From Muricea muricata (taxonomy: Eukaryota > Cnidaria > Anthozoa > Malacalcyonacea > Plexauridae): a stretch of DNA of 64,000 nucleotides. Positions 22,901 to 34,400 of this stretch are shown here, piece by piece (the first letter of the stretch is position 1; each line of letters opens with the position of its first letter). The position numbers were made by a program, and so were the translations under genes. The stretch is taken from NCBI GenBank assembly GCA_963855995.1, contig OY979724.1, positions 5,949,058 to 6,013,057 on the forward strand, read 5' to 3'. The notes beneath the pieces were generated by a model, which was not told where the DNA came from, did not search any database, and saw only the letters and a program-made list of their open reading frames with translations.

Positions 22901-25900
22901 CCATGTAAAGAATGCAAGGAACCTTGCAAATGGAAGTGCAGACATTTCAAGTGCACGAAGCTATGTGGTGAGATTTGCAATCGGCAGCGTTGTAATAAAC
23001 GATGTAGAAAAACCTTGAAGACTTGTGATCACCGCTGCGCCGGTCTGTGCGGAGAACCGTGCCCGAAAAAGTGCTTGGTTTGCGATAAAGACGAGTTGAC
23101 CGAAATTTTCTTCGGCACCGAGGAAGAGGAAGATGCCAGATTTATAGAGCTTGCTGATTGTGGTCACGTATTTGAAGTGAAAGGTATGGACGGCTATATC
23201 GATATGAAAGCGAAGGAGATGAAGAAAGGTGAATCGACCAGCATACAGATGATTAAATGTCCAAAGTGCAGCAAAGCAATACGGACGAGTTTAAGATACG
23301 GTTTGTAGTTTAATCATTGATATTTACATGCATGTATTTATTTTTGACACATTTTGCAAACTCAACGCATCTGGTTTTTTATATTCGGTTTCCAATGTCT
23401 GTTTCACACTGGTGTATTTGTCAGGACTTTTCTTTACCTGGCGCATGTGATTATAACATGCACTGCAAAAAATTCTGAGTAAAAATAACGCAAACCTTTG
23501 AGTAAATGAATGCACCCATAGTTACTCGTGATTTTGAGTAAATTATGCTCTTAAAATATCACTCGAAACCAGGTGTAAAAAACTACTCAAAATAATGGCT
23601 AAACGGAACTCCGAATTTGAGTAATTGTACTCGAAAAATGAGTAAAAGTTACTCAAAAATTGAGTTCAAATTACTCAAATAAAATGCACCCAAATTGACT
23701 CCTAACTTTGAGTAAATGTCCAATTTACTCAGATTTCGAGTAAACCTACTCACGACCACGAGTGAATGTTACTCGAAGAGCAACACGTACTCAGGCATAC
23801 AAACATACACAAAAAATCTGAGCAAACTTGTAAGGGGTCGTAGGTAAACTACATACGCACTAAAAATGGTAGTTAGAATACATCTTCCAAACAAGTTACT
23901 TGAGATAAAACTGTAATTAATCAAGTCGAGTATAATACTACACTGTAAAAACAGATTGGTTAAAACGACCAAAAAAAAATTGGTCGTTTGGATGCATCTG
24001 AGACAACCAGTTTAAATTGGCTGCTTTAACCAATCATTTTTAAAATAGATTTTGGTTAAAATGACCAATCTAAACTGGTTGTCTCAGATGCATCTAAACT
24101 ACCAATTTTTTTTTGTCATTTTAACCAATTTAAAATGACCAAATTTAAATTGGTTAGCCATTTTAAAATGTTTAAAAGACTAGCTATTTAACACAAAAAT
24201 TTAATTTGTGTTACAAAAAGGTGAAATGACATTAAGTAACATGCTTGTAATATTTGCACAGATTACCCCCAATGCATAAACATTTAAGTGTTGACTGGAC
24301 AATGAATCATAAAGATATTTACAAAGCTGACTCATTAAAAAGTGACCAAACTCTAACTGACAGCTATTATACTGATGATCAGCTCTAACCTGAAAGCTAT
24401 ATTATTATGCATGGCTCATATATGTTGCAAAAATAAGTTGTACTGAACTGTAAATGGACATGCAGTAAAAATGATCAGATCTTGCCATTTCATTCAAGAA
24501 CAGTAAAGTGTCAAATGTTCATATCTTATGGCATTAAACAAACTATACCAAACATCAGCATGCCCTTAAGCTTTGAAGTTAGAGCATTTATTTAATATCC
24601 AAATAACAGCTATACAGCTACTCACAATGGAAAAAAAAACTTTTTTGACTACAAGACAGCAGTACCAGCATTAAACATTGATGCATGCCAGCTGTCCCTC
24701 TCAATTTTATCATACCATACTTCTGTTCAATGTTTTGCGGTTTGGCTGCTAAAAAGCCTGGTTTTAGGCAACAAGGACATTCAATGTTTGTAACTAACCT
24801 AGTAAATTAATTACTTCTATAATATCCAAAACTGGAGTTGAAAATTGTGTTGGAACTTCCTGTCTTTCATAATCTGAATACTTTTGACAGCATGCAATCA
24901 GCAACTTGCAACCAATTGTTCGAGCCTTTTATTGAATGACGGAAGCATAACAAAGATGTTTCCATGCATTTACATGCAACATAAACTTGAAGCCAGTATA
25001 GCTAGCTAGCATGTTTTCATACACATAACTGCAATGAATAACACCTTAACACATCATCATCAGCAAAGCTTGAATGAACTTCAGTTATAATTGTCAAATA
25101 AAAAATACCATTAGAAGTATACTCATAGTCGACTTTAAGGTTTTTCTATTGAGTAGGATTTTGAGATAGGATTTTCTCCAATGCAGATTTTTGTAGTAAC
25201 GATACATAAAAAAGTCTCAACGCCGCGAAGCGGCTTGAAATATGAAGATTCTTATTAGTACAGTATAGATTGCTTGGGTACTTAACGTAATTCTCATTTC
25301 GTAGATGGAGAATTTGCTAACTGTTGCCTGAGCCAAAGTCACCTAAAACGTCGTGCGAACTTGTATTTTTCTAAATAAAGTTTTAAGAATGTATGTCTCT
25401 CAGAAGTTGTACGCAAATTAGGCAAACGCATAAACAATACATTTTGAACAGCAATACATTAAAGTGTCATGTGCAAGCTGTAATTAACTTGTTGTAAAAG
25501 ACACAACCCCCAGGGTTTTAAAACTTGAATTTTTCTGCTTATTTCAGAGTAAAGGCACCCAAAACAATCTATTTCAACTAAAACTTCGTACGTTGAGGCG
25601 CTTCGCGAAGTAGAGAGCGGACTGAGATTTGTTCACTTTTTATACACACCCTGTATAGATGTTTGATCCTCACCAAATATACTTAATGCTTTTCTTTTTT
25701 TAGGAAACGTCGTCAAGGCAATCCTTCGTGACTTTGAAGAAGTTAAGAAAGCCATATCATCTAGAGCTATTGCTTCCAACACGTTTCAGACAAAAATCAG
25801 GCAAGATATAGCTGGTGCTAATCTAACAACAGAGTTTCCCAAGGAAATCTTAGACATCGAAGGTAAATTACGGGGGTCAAACCTAACAGGTGAACAACAA

Positions 25901-27372
25901 AACCTCGTTGAAAATCAAGTTCAGTTTCTGAAATTTATTACCAAGCTTCAGCAGATCATCAATCAAGCGCAATCAGTCAAACGCAATGCCATTCGAAGAA
26001 GAAGAGGCTTTCTGGAATCAGAGGACGATTCTGATGACCAAGAAATAGAATGGATGGAATGGGAATTGAAGGATTTGTTGCAATGGATAACGAATAAGTA
26101 TCGATCTCGATTCAGTGACCAAGAACTGGAAGAATTCAATGAAGAACTTCACCGTGTGTGGCTATTGTTTTCGTATTTGGCACTGCGTTTAGAAGCAAGA
26201 AAAAGAAAAGTGAGTTTATCCGATACAGAGACCAGGTATATGGAATACCTGAAGAAAACTCTCGAAGATGGAAGTAAACTTGGTAAGTGTTATACAGGCT
26301 GCCCTAATCCTACAAAGCATTAAAATTCTATTAAGATTATATCGCGTTATCGAGAATGGCTTTCTATTTTTTAACCATACATCCAGACCACAGGTCACGA
26401 ATTCGATTTTAAAAGAGTATAAATTGTACCCAACTCTCTGCCTAAAGTCATGGGTCTCCTCCATAGGTGGGGGTGGAGGTCAACAAATATATAAATAAAC
26501 AAATTAAAGCGAATGGCTCTAAAATTCAAACTGAAAAAAATAAATCATTTACGTTTCACGCGATTGTGTAAATATGCATGATGTCGGTCCAACTTTATCG
26601 ATGTATAGCACTTGAACCCTATAATTTTTAGGCTAGCACTTTGACAATTTTATTGCATACATTTAGATGAACACAAGAAAGAGAAATGTACAAGACGTCT
26701 TAAGCTCATAACACGCAACAAATCACTCGGCGTGAATTATGGAAACGTAACCGAAGCAGAAAAGAAAGTTATTGTCAGCGCTATCGGTCTGAGTCAGGGG
26801 CACTGGTTTAAATGCCCAAAAGGTGAATGACTTATTACTTATAGTACGAATATTGCAATATACTATCATTCTATCACATAAATTTTACTTAAATATTATC
26901 ATTTAGCTGCGTTAATTGTTTGTATTAGATAATTATTACGTGTCAATTTTAAAAATGCCACAGACACCTCTACATAAATGCTGAAACAATAACTGTTGGT
27001 AAAACCCCATGTTCGCCTAAGGCCTATATGGCTGAACTTTACATCATATAATTCAACAGGATTATATACTGAACAGTTTCATTTAAAAAAAATATTAAAG
27101 GCAAATAGCCACAAAAGCTATTCGCGTCAACATACGTCGCCGTGAACTAATCAAAAGTTATTGCAATCTATATTTCAGGGCATATTTACTGTATTGGAGA
27201 ATGTGGTGGTGCAACTCAGGAAGGAAAGTGTCCTGAGTGCGGATCAAGAATTGGTGGAACCCAACATCGTCTTCGTTCTGACAATACTTTAGCTCCAGAA
27301 ATGGATGGTGCAAGACATGCGGCGTGGTCTGATACGGCTAACAACATGCGCAACTGGGACCACAACATTTAG
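16739..27372 (+). CDS. ZNFX1-like gene, copy A: 3' nine exons (5' part not in view)
   Basis: Nine exons join in frame with GT-AG introns: 16739-16932, 18656-19108, 19432-19659, 20503-20669, 20859-21843, 22725-23300, 25704-26282, 26667-26822, 27179-27372. Together they give 1,176 codons plus TAG. Order: second half of a LamG-like domain, acidic/coiled helicase region, motif II (VEEAAEVLE) and III ([10 protein letters not shown]), motif IV (QHRMRPEI), V ([11 protein letters not shown]) and VI (VSLSRAKKG), NF-X1-type zinc fingers, helical region, RZ-type finger. The first exon starts in phase 1, so upstream exons are needed. None is seen in 1-16738, where the BEL element sits. Either a long intron holds the BEL element or the copy is 5'-truncated. 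ZNFX1 proteins are UPF1-like SF1 RNA helicases; in mammals they sense dsRNA at mitochondria. Confidence 0.9.
16933..18655. other. Intron of copy A
   Basis: No coding homology was recognised. It contains an uninterrupted poly-C run of about 20 bases near 18151-18170. The nearby open frames have no family resemblance. Confidence 0.6.
19660..20502. other. Intron of copy A with a Penelope-like tail remnant
   Basis: Around 20289-20320 CTGATGA is followed by a short hairpin and CAAAACGTTG. This resembles the degenerate hammerhead-like tail of Penelope-like elements. A 'cttcatcagggg' segment near 20145 is in the opposite orientation. No coding sequence is seen. Confidence 0.45.
20859..23300 (+). 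CDS. Copy A exons: helicase motifs V-VI and NF-X1-type zinc-finger array
   Basis: Exons 20859-21843 and 22725-23300 carry [37 protein letters not shown] and an [13 protein letters not shown] hinge. Cys/His repeats of NF-X1 type follow ([46 protein letters not shown] | [37 protein letters not shown]). The array ends in the family-specific block [20 protein letters not shown] and [11 protein letters not shown]. The repeats bind zinc and, in the family, nucleic acid or ubiquitin-pathway partners. The intron 21844-22724 shows no recognised feature. Confidence 0.92.
23461..23830. repeat. Cluster of GAGTAAAT/ATTTACTC motifs with a CACTGYAAAAA end
   Basis: After CACTGCAAAAAATTCTGAG the sequence contains more than a dozen degenerate GAGTAA and TTACTC words in both orientations. 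This suggests a palindrome-rich non-autonomous DNA element. The right end is not clear. It lies in the copy A intron 23301-25703. Confidence 0.6.
23941..24180. mobile_element. Foldback element built from TTGGTTAAAA / TTTTAACCAA words
   Basis: CACTGTAAAAACAGATTGG starts a segment whose halves are reverse complements: 'gatgcatctgagacaacca' near 23991 pairs with 'tggttgtctcagatgcatc' near 24077. It shares the CACTGYAAAAA start with the preceding cluster, so both may be related DNA elements. Confidence 0.65.
24181..25703. other. Remainder of the copy A intron
   Basis: No exon or clear repeat was recognised. Short GC-rich words 'gcgaagcgg' (25225) and 'gcttcgcgaag' (25601) lie in opposite orientation next to 'ctcaacg'/'cgttgag', perhaps the ends of an old element of about 400 bp. 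Confidence 0.4.
25704..27372 (+). CDS. Copy A exons: C-terminal helical region and RZ-type zinc finger
   Basis: Exon 25704-26282 encodes a helical, charged region ([26 protein letters not shown], acidic [24 protein letters not shown]). Exons 26667-26822 and 27179-27372 encode [12 protein letters not shown] | [12 protein letters not shown] and [11 protein letters not shown], a C-H-C-C arrangement of the RZ-type finger. The family-specific tail is [14 protein letters not shown]. In human ZNFX1 the RZ finger is a ubiquitin-ligase module. The 3' exon is nearly identical to that of copy B, while the helical exon is much more diverged. Confidence 0.9.
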
Positions 27373-27964
27373 AATTTCATAAATGTCTTGCAAATCAATG
27401 ATTGATTTCTTTTTGTAATTTCCAGTTGGACTCTCTGCACATTTTTCCCACGAAAGGTGATTTATCAATTTTAAAAAAATTCAAGATTTCGGATGAATTC
27501 TTTAACACGAACTTTGAGAGGCAATGATATTATGCATCAGGGGCACTAAGGTTGTTTTAAACGGTGTTTTTTCCAGTTCCAAACGAAAACGAACTTTACT
27601 GTGCCATATGCGGCATATGCTGCAGTTAATATTTAAATTCAACAAAAAATATTCTTCCAGAAAGTGCTCAATTGGAGAACTGCTTTGGTATTTCGTACGA
27701 TTGAACAGGGATATTATGCTCCACTTATTATTTCAAAAATTCTGTGTTGTAGTGTAAAGTAAACAAACACAGGAATATAAAAGCGTCCAGTTGGGCCGTT
27801 AGTTCAATATATGATGTGATTACTGAAAATGCAAAACAAACCGATGCATTTAGTCAAATAGTTATCAAACGAGGGCCTATGTTTGACATATGCTATTAAG
27901 TCATAATATGCTATAGTGTTGCAGAGTAACTTTACAGACAAAATTCGAGTTCAAGGGCAAATTT
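27373..27964. other. Spacer downstream of copy A
   Basis: No gene was recognised on either strand. The stop of copy A is followed by AT-rich sequence; no canonical AATAAA was identified close to it. Confidence 0.4.
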
Positions 27965-28163
27965 CCCCTGGAGGGAGGTCCAAGTACACGAGTATCCACT
28001 AACATGGTTGTATGTAGCCCGGTGGAGAAGGGAGCGTACGGCGGGGAAGGAAAATCAAATTTTAGTACGCTAAACTGTTTTTTATTTTGAAGTCCATAGC
28101 AGCTGCCTAAAATGCATGTGATAAACGGCATGGATACCAATGCACTTGAACCTCCCCCAGGGG
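27965..28163. mobile_element. Foldback element X (about 199 bp), copy 1
   Basis: It begins CCCCTGGAGGGAGGTCCAAGT and ends with the near reverse complement ACTTGAACCTCCCCCAGGGG. Partial copies occur at 28702-28825 and about 31865-32093, so it is a dispersed family. It appears inserted in element Y, which continues on the right. Confidence 0.75.
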
Positions 28164-28713
28164 CGTAAATAGGGAACGACGGCAACGTACGTCTGCGGTA
28201 TAAACATACTGTATAAAAAACCTGTCGTTTGTTATCGATGATATGAATTGAATATGGCGTGAGATGATAAAATCCGGTGTTTTCTTGTTACGAAAAGGTC
28301 CAATTTAGTTTTAGCAAATTTTCTTAGTCTGTCATTCTAGCTGTCGAGTTGCAGACACGACGTAAAAGTATATGTTTTGGCGTTACAACGAGAACAAAGC
28401 AGACCTCTTCATCTTTCCTGAGACTTTGATTATTCATAGTAATTTTAAGGTCATTGTATTGCCAGCCGTTTTCATCGCGTTGACGACCTGCAGCTTAAGT
28501 TCCCTATACTATTAGGGAAGTGGGTGTCTCCCTCCAAATTTACAAATGGTGATTGTGTCGGACAAAATTTCATCGTCTCAAGGCCATATTCAATTCATAC
28601 CATCTATAACAAACGACAAGTTATTTATACAATCGATTATTTGAGTCAGCATGTTTTTACTGTAGACGTCGCGCGTTGTCGTCTTAAGTTCCCTATTTTC
28701 CCCTGGAGGGAGG
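28164..28713. mobile_element. Foldback element Y with ~140-bp inverted arms
   Basis: The left arm (28164-28285: 'gtaaatagggaac', 'cctgtcgtttgttatcgatg', 'atgaattgaatatgg') is matched in reverse complement by 28561-28700 ('ccatattcaattcat', 'aacaaacgacaag', 'gttccctat'). The arms are long relative to the centre, as in foldback/MITE elements. A further left-arm copy lies at 32094-32245 in intron 1 of copy B. Confidence 0.7.
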
Positions 28714-28825
28714 TCCAAGTACACGGGTATCCACTAGCATGGGTGTATATAGCCCGGGGGGAGAAGGGAGCGTACGGTGAGAAAGGAAAATCAAATTTTA
28801 GTACGCTAAACTGTTTTGTTTCCCG
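28702..28825. repeat. Element X, partial copy 2
   Basis: It starts CCCCTGGAGGGAGGTCCAAG and follows copy 1 closely through 'tagtacgctaaactgtttt', then diverges, so the right end is missing. It has the same orientation as copy 1. Confidence 0.7.
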
Positions 28826-30745
28826 AAATTTTACATATTTTTGGGATAATTACAGCAACGGGTTGACATAAAAACTTGGCACCAGAAACTTCAACAAAAG
28901 ATTTTTAACTTGAAAATACGTTACTTTACCCACATTTTTTATATAACATACTTTGAAATAAATTGAATTTAAATAAATTTCCCAATGTGTACAAGTTTTG
29001 GCTTAAATAGAATTTTTTAATATCGCCATCATCGATTAAAATTGTTTTTAGGCATTTCATCATATCACTGTGAGATTCTTTGCCCTTCAAAATAATCATC
29101 AAGAATTGTCTCCATTAGCGTTTTTGGCAATTACAACAATACAAACAGCAGCAAGTTGATTCTATACAAGCCTTTTTGTCAACAGCTGTAGAATTACAAT
29201 TGTAAATAACTTTTTCATGTCTACATGCATGCAAATGACGTCAATATCGTGAACGGATGCTGACATTAGATCGTGTGCATATTGGATGAATACTACATTA
29301 ATTGCTTGGACACAAGTCAACAAAGATGGCCAAGTTTTGTGCGAAGTTAGGAAACGTAAAGGTGGGCTACTTTATTCATATTATTTAGCAAAACGCTCAT
29401 AATAGAAGACTTTCCCTTAGATTGGCAAGGTTTGGGTAGTCAAACTGTGCGTTTGAAGATATTCTGAACTCTGCTCTTAACGTAACGACACCGGTATTCA
29501 ACACAATACAAAACTTATACTTGATTTGTTTCTCAGTGATATACACCTGTATGTTAGCGTAATCCCCTGGCAAATTATAGATACCAATATTTATCATCTC
29601 GTTCAGAAAAATAATATATTTATATATTGATAAAAGTTCGCTTCACATAGTAGTGTGGGTATAGTCATACGTAGATATTTTTAGATATATTTTACGTAGA
29701 TATATATATAGATATTTCTCTGTAAGGTCCAAAAGATAAGATAGCGGAATCCAACATTTAATACAAAGCATTGTGATTGTTTAATTGTTAAATTTCACCT
29801 CAAAGGCAGCGAGATTATGCTTTGACGCTTCGATATTTTCATAAAAATTAAATGCTTAGGTAAGCTGTTTCACTTTCGATATCATGCCCTTGACTTCTGG
29901 TTCCTGGAAAAAATAAGAGTCCCAGTTCCAATACGGAAGTTGGATTCAAGAACATGCTTGAGACTTAACCCTACGGAGAAATACACGCACGATAGTGTTA
30001 ACCAATACTATACAAATTGCTACATAATAAATACGTTAACCTGTGTGCCTTTTTGCTGTGCTTTTATATTCGGTGACTTTTCGTTGGGGAAAACCCTCGG
30101 CGATTTACATACTAATATACACTACATGCCTGCATAGTTATGAGGTCTCAAAGCACCCGCTTCTGAAATCTCACAGGAAAAATACTCGAATAATCATAAC
30201 AATAACGCGACCGTGCAAATATCATTGGTACAATAAACAAAGAGAGAACAGAAACTCATGCAAGCACAGTCCGGGAGGGTACAAAAAAGTAAGAAGTTAC
30301 ACGTTAGATGAGCGAGCTACAATCGTCTGCAAAATAAAATGGGCCACCATGATTTCCTGGGCCGTGTCCCCCTTTCCCCCCATTCAATGTTGGAATTTCA
30401 GGTAAAAATTCAATCCAAAGCCCTGAAATGATGCTCACACTCACTCACCAACATTGGGGAGGGTGCGCGTGCATTCGTGTCTCGTTTATTTTGCAGATGA
30501 TTGTAGGTTTCTGAGCTTTTGATTTTTATTCTCGTTGCTGTCAAGTGTCAAAAGTTTTGCTGTCTCTTTTCGAATAGTTGGGTTTTGTAAACAGCGTTTA
30601 AAATGCTTGCTCGATCTGCACAGTTTCAGTTCTGAATAGGAAGGGCATTCCATAAATTCCAAGCTTAAATGCAAATCCTGTTAATCCAACGTAACATTAT
30701 GTTCATTGCATTGGTAGGTACAAGTCATGTGATATCATTCTAATA
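28826..30745. other. Spacer upstream of copy B
   Basis: No coding or repeat feature was recognised. The promoter of copy B should lie in the right part, but I see no clear TATA box or initiator close to the ATG at 30746. Confidence 0.4.
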
Positions 30746-31427
30746 ATGGCGAGTGGATTTAACCGGCGCTACACTGTAGATAGTTTTTCCTCGCAGCCAC
30801 GGAGCTATGGAAGGGGCAGGGGAAGAGGAGGTCGTGGAAGGGGAAGACAAAATTTTCACGGTGGACAACGACAAGGTGGTAACGTTACATTTGGTTTCGG
30901 AGCCTTGCAAAAGCTACGAGAAGTAGATCCTGATGATATTGTTTTGGATTTGGCTTCTGAGCGGTGTCTCCCAGGTTTTCGAGAATTGTTAAGGAAGACG
31001 AATATGTCGGATGAAATGACTGAGCTTGTCCTGGAGGTGCTTGCTAGAGCATGTGACAGTAATAGTCCTGAGTATTTTAATAAACTTCTTGTTGAACTTC
31101 CAACATCATATTATGTTATGATATGTTTGAAAGGATGCATAACGCGCCTGGGTCGTTTGGCAGGCTTTAACTCAGACCCCCAGGTGTTCCTCGAAAGAAC
31201 TGTTAAACTCTTCACTATAATTCTTCAAAGAATACCAAATGCATACAATTCACTACCCCTCGGAGACCTTGAACAAGCCGTCGATAGATTGGCGAGGATG
31301 AAAAAGATTGCCCCACAAGTTATTCAGGACATAAAACAGCTTGAAGTTATTAAACAAGAATCAATGGAAAAAGAAATTCGCAAGAGAGAACTTGAAATTC
31401 AAAAACGATCGCGAAGTCGTAATCCAG
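30746..31427 (+). CDS. Copy B exon 1: RG-rich tail and helical N-terminal region
   Basis: The ATG was chosen because it opens the frame directly before an arginine/glycine-rich segment ([15 protein letters not shown]) typical of ZNFX1 N-termini. An armadillo-like helical region follows ([54 protein letters not shown]) and a charged helix ([19 protein letters not shown]). The donor is CCAG|gtttgt, phase 1. The RG-rich part probably binds RNA. Confidence 0.88.
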
Positions 31428-34400
31428 GTTTGTTATTTATTTTTTTACGCAGCCTTGTGGACATTGTTCAACGCGCATCCTTCCTTGATCTTAAATAATT
31501 CGCTAAAGGTTACTACTGTATCTTACTTTCTATAAGCGAAATGTCTGGCGAAATCACCGCATCAAGAGGCTTGAATTTTAGGTACAACATGTTAATATAG
31601 CATGAATATGACAAGTCAAGTGAGCGTCAGGGGAATCAATAAACGTTCAGTTTCTTCTATCTCATAATTCGGCAAGGGAATGGAAGGCTGCACTAGTCAT
31701 TCCAGCATTTGCTACACTTAGTGAAAAAATCGAGAATCTATAGAGTGGGAAAATCCTCAATAGTGCCGATTTACCGAATTCAATGCAATAGAATTTGCCA
31801 GAATCCATGGAATTGTCCGACAATTCCCACAGTATGGTAATGTGTAGTTGTAGAAACTTAGAATCCATTCTATCACCACTAACATGGTTGTAGCCGGAGG
31901 AGGAGGCAGGGGGGGGAGCGTGCAGCGTAGAAACATCAAGCTTTGGTGCGCTAAATATTTTGCTTCGCGAGCTTCAAGGAAATGATAACTTTTCCCCCAT
32001 GCAATAGTTTTTTATTTTTAAGTTCACAACAGCTGCCTTAAATGCATGAGATAAACTGCATGGATACCAGTGCACTTGAACCTCCCCCAGGGGCGTAAAT
32101 AGGGAACGACGGCAACATACGTCTGCGGTATAAACATACGATATAAAAAACCTGTCGTTTGTTATCGATGATATGAATTGAATATAGCGTGAGATGATAA
32201 AATCCGGTGTTTTCTTGTTAAGAGAAGGTCCAATTTAATTAAATTTGGTTGTCTCCCCCCCCCCAAAAAAAAAGTACAAGTATAGTGACTGTGTCACGAA
32301 AATATCGATAATTGCTCGCGCAAAAGTGCAGGAAAGCCTAAAAGTAAGGTTAAGCGGAAACTGAAAGTGACATTTCTAAGGCTCCAATTTTTCAAAATTT
32401 TTCTCACTCGGCGCTAACTATAGATGTCATCCATTGTTTTCGAAACAATCTAGATCACATACCATAATTTTTTATCCCTCTCAGTTTCACCCCCTATAAA
32501 AGTTTATACTCGAGTTACGGCCCTGCGCACCCCCTAACTACGGATTTTCATACAGTTCGTACTCCTTAAACATTTCTACCATTTTTAACAAAGTTGATGA
32601 AGTTGGACCTCCACCTGAGGATTTTAGAGAATTGACAATCATCCCCCACCGTGATGACATCTTCACTGAAAAGAAGCCTTACCTTCGAAAGAACTTAATC
32701 CAAGGAGCTTACCAAAACCTCGACCATTACTTGGACGTGCAGTTCAGGCTTTTGCGTGAGGATTTTCTACGACCATTGAGAGAGGGTATCATAAACCTTG
32801 TTCACAAGGGAATTGAACAACAGCAAGGCGTATTCAAAGACATTCGCATGTACAGAAATGTAAAGATCCTGTATCCAGTGTGTTCAAAATCAGGTCTACG
32901 CCATCATATTCAATTTGATAACTCAAGGCTGAAACGCGTGAAATGGGAAAACAGCAAGCGACTTATATTTGGCTCATTGTTGTGTTTGTCGAAAGATCAT
33001 TTCCAGACCTTTGTATTTGCAACGGTCGCCGACAGAGACCCGAGAGAACTTGCATACGTAAGTTTTCTACTTATTTACATCGATATTAGTAATCTGAGTT
33101 TGGAAAGAAAAAAAGGTTTATAGGGGAAGTGAAAAGGAAAATACAGAGCTAAAAGCAATTTTCACAGAATAGAAGAATTCTAGGATTAAGCTTTTTCATT
33201 TACAGACAGTGTAAAGGTTATTATATGTTGTAAGCCATTAATTTCAAGGAGTTAAACTAGCTCCACTATACATTTGCGCATGTGCGATATAATTGTTCGA
33301 GCCAACAACATCGTTGGTCCGTAAAAGGGGTACTAAGGTCCCTACAATTCATATAGAAAATTTTTTCGTTCTTCATTTAACTTATTTCAACGTGGGTTTA
33401 ACATTTATTCATGGGGGTAAGTTTGACAACTTAATGCGAGCGTTATTGCAATGTCAAAGAAGTAAAGTTGAAGCTGATTTTAGCTGATTTCGTCCAGCAT
33501 CCCTGGAAAAAGTATGATACCTTGCACGTTTTCTGCGATCTAACCGAAGAAAAAAAATTTTTACTTCCTAATGCTATTATTATTCAAGCTTAACGGAACT
33601 AACACTTTTTACGACAGGGTAAACTCACCGTGCAGTTTATGGACATGACGATTGATCTGCAAGATTTTTCACGCAAAAACATCTACGAAATGGTCGAGAC
33701 AACCGCATATTTTGAAGCTTACAATCCTATTCTGGAAGGACTACAACAAACAAAAGAGGAAGATTTGCCCTTTCAAGTGAGTAACGAAAGCTGGGACACT
33801 GATTTAAATATAAAAAATAGAACTAGCAATAGCTTTTTAGGGGGGTATACAAAACAATCTTTGAAACAAGACCATCGTAATTTTATTACTTGCAGAGGTA
33901 TTTGATAGAATGCAACAAAGACATTCAAGCACCACAATACCTGAGACATAATCGCTTTCAACTGGCACCAAGTTTTGACTTTTCTTCCATATTAATTGGC
34001 GATGCCGCATCAGATGTATATGCAAGTTTACAAAGGAACTTTCAAAGCCTTTCTTTACATGGTAATTCCAAAAGCGACTTTTTTCAACTGCATGTCCTGA
34101 ACTGTAAACTTACTAATGGATTTTTCCTAGGGTTTTACAGGAACAGGGCACCGCGATTTAAAAATGTTCCCGTACTAGAAGTGAATAGTTGGCCAAATAA
34201 GGAGCAACTTGGCCTTGACGAATCTCAATACGAAGCATTAAAGATTGCTCTTACGAAAGAAGTTGCTGTTATTCAAGGACCACCCGGAACAGGAAAAACA
34301 TTCCTTGGTCTCAAGGTGAGAAAGCCCCTTAAAAAGGCTCTGCGGAGAATCCTAAGATAAAGCATTCTGTTTGGTTCCTTCATGAAAGGTCAGACCCAAT

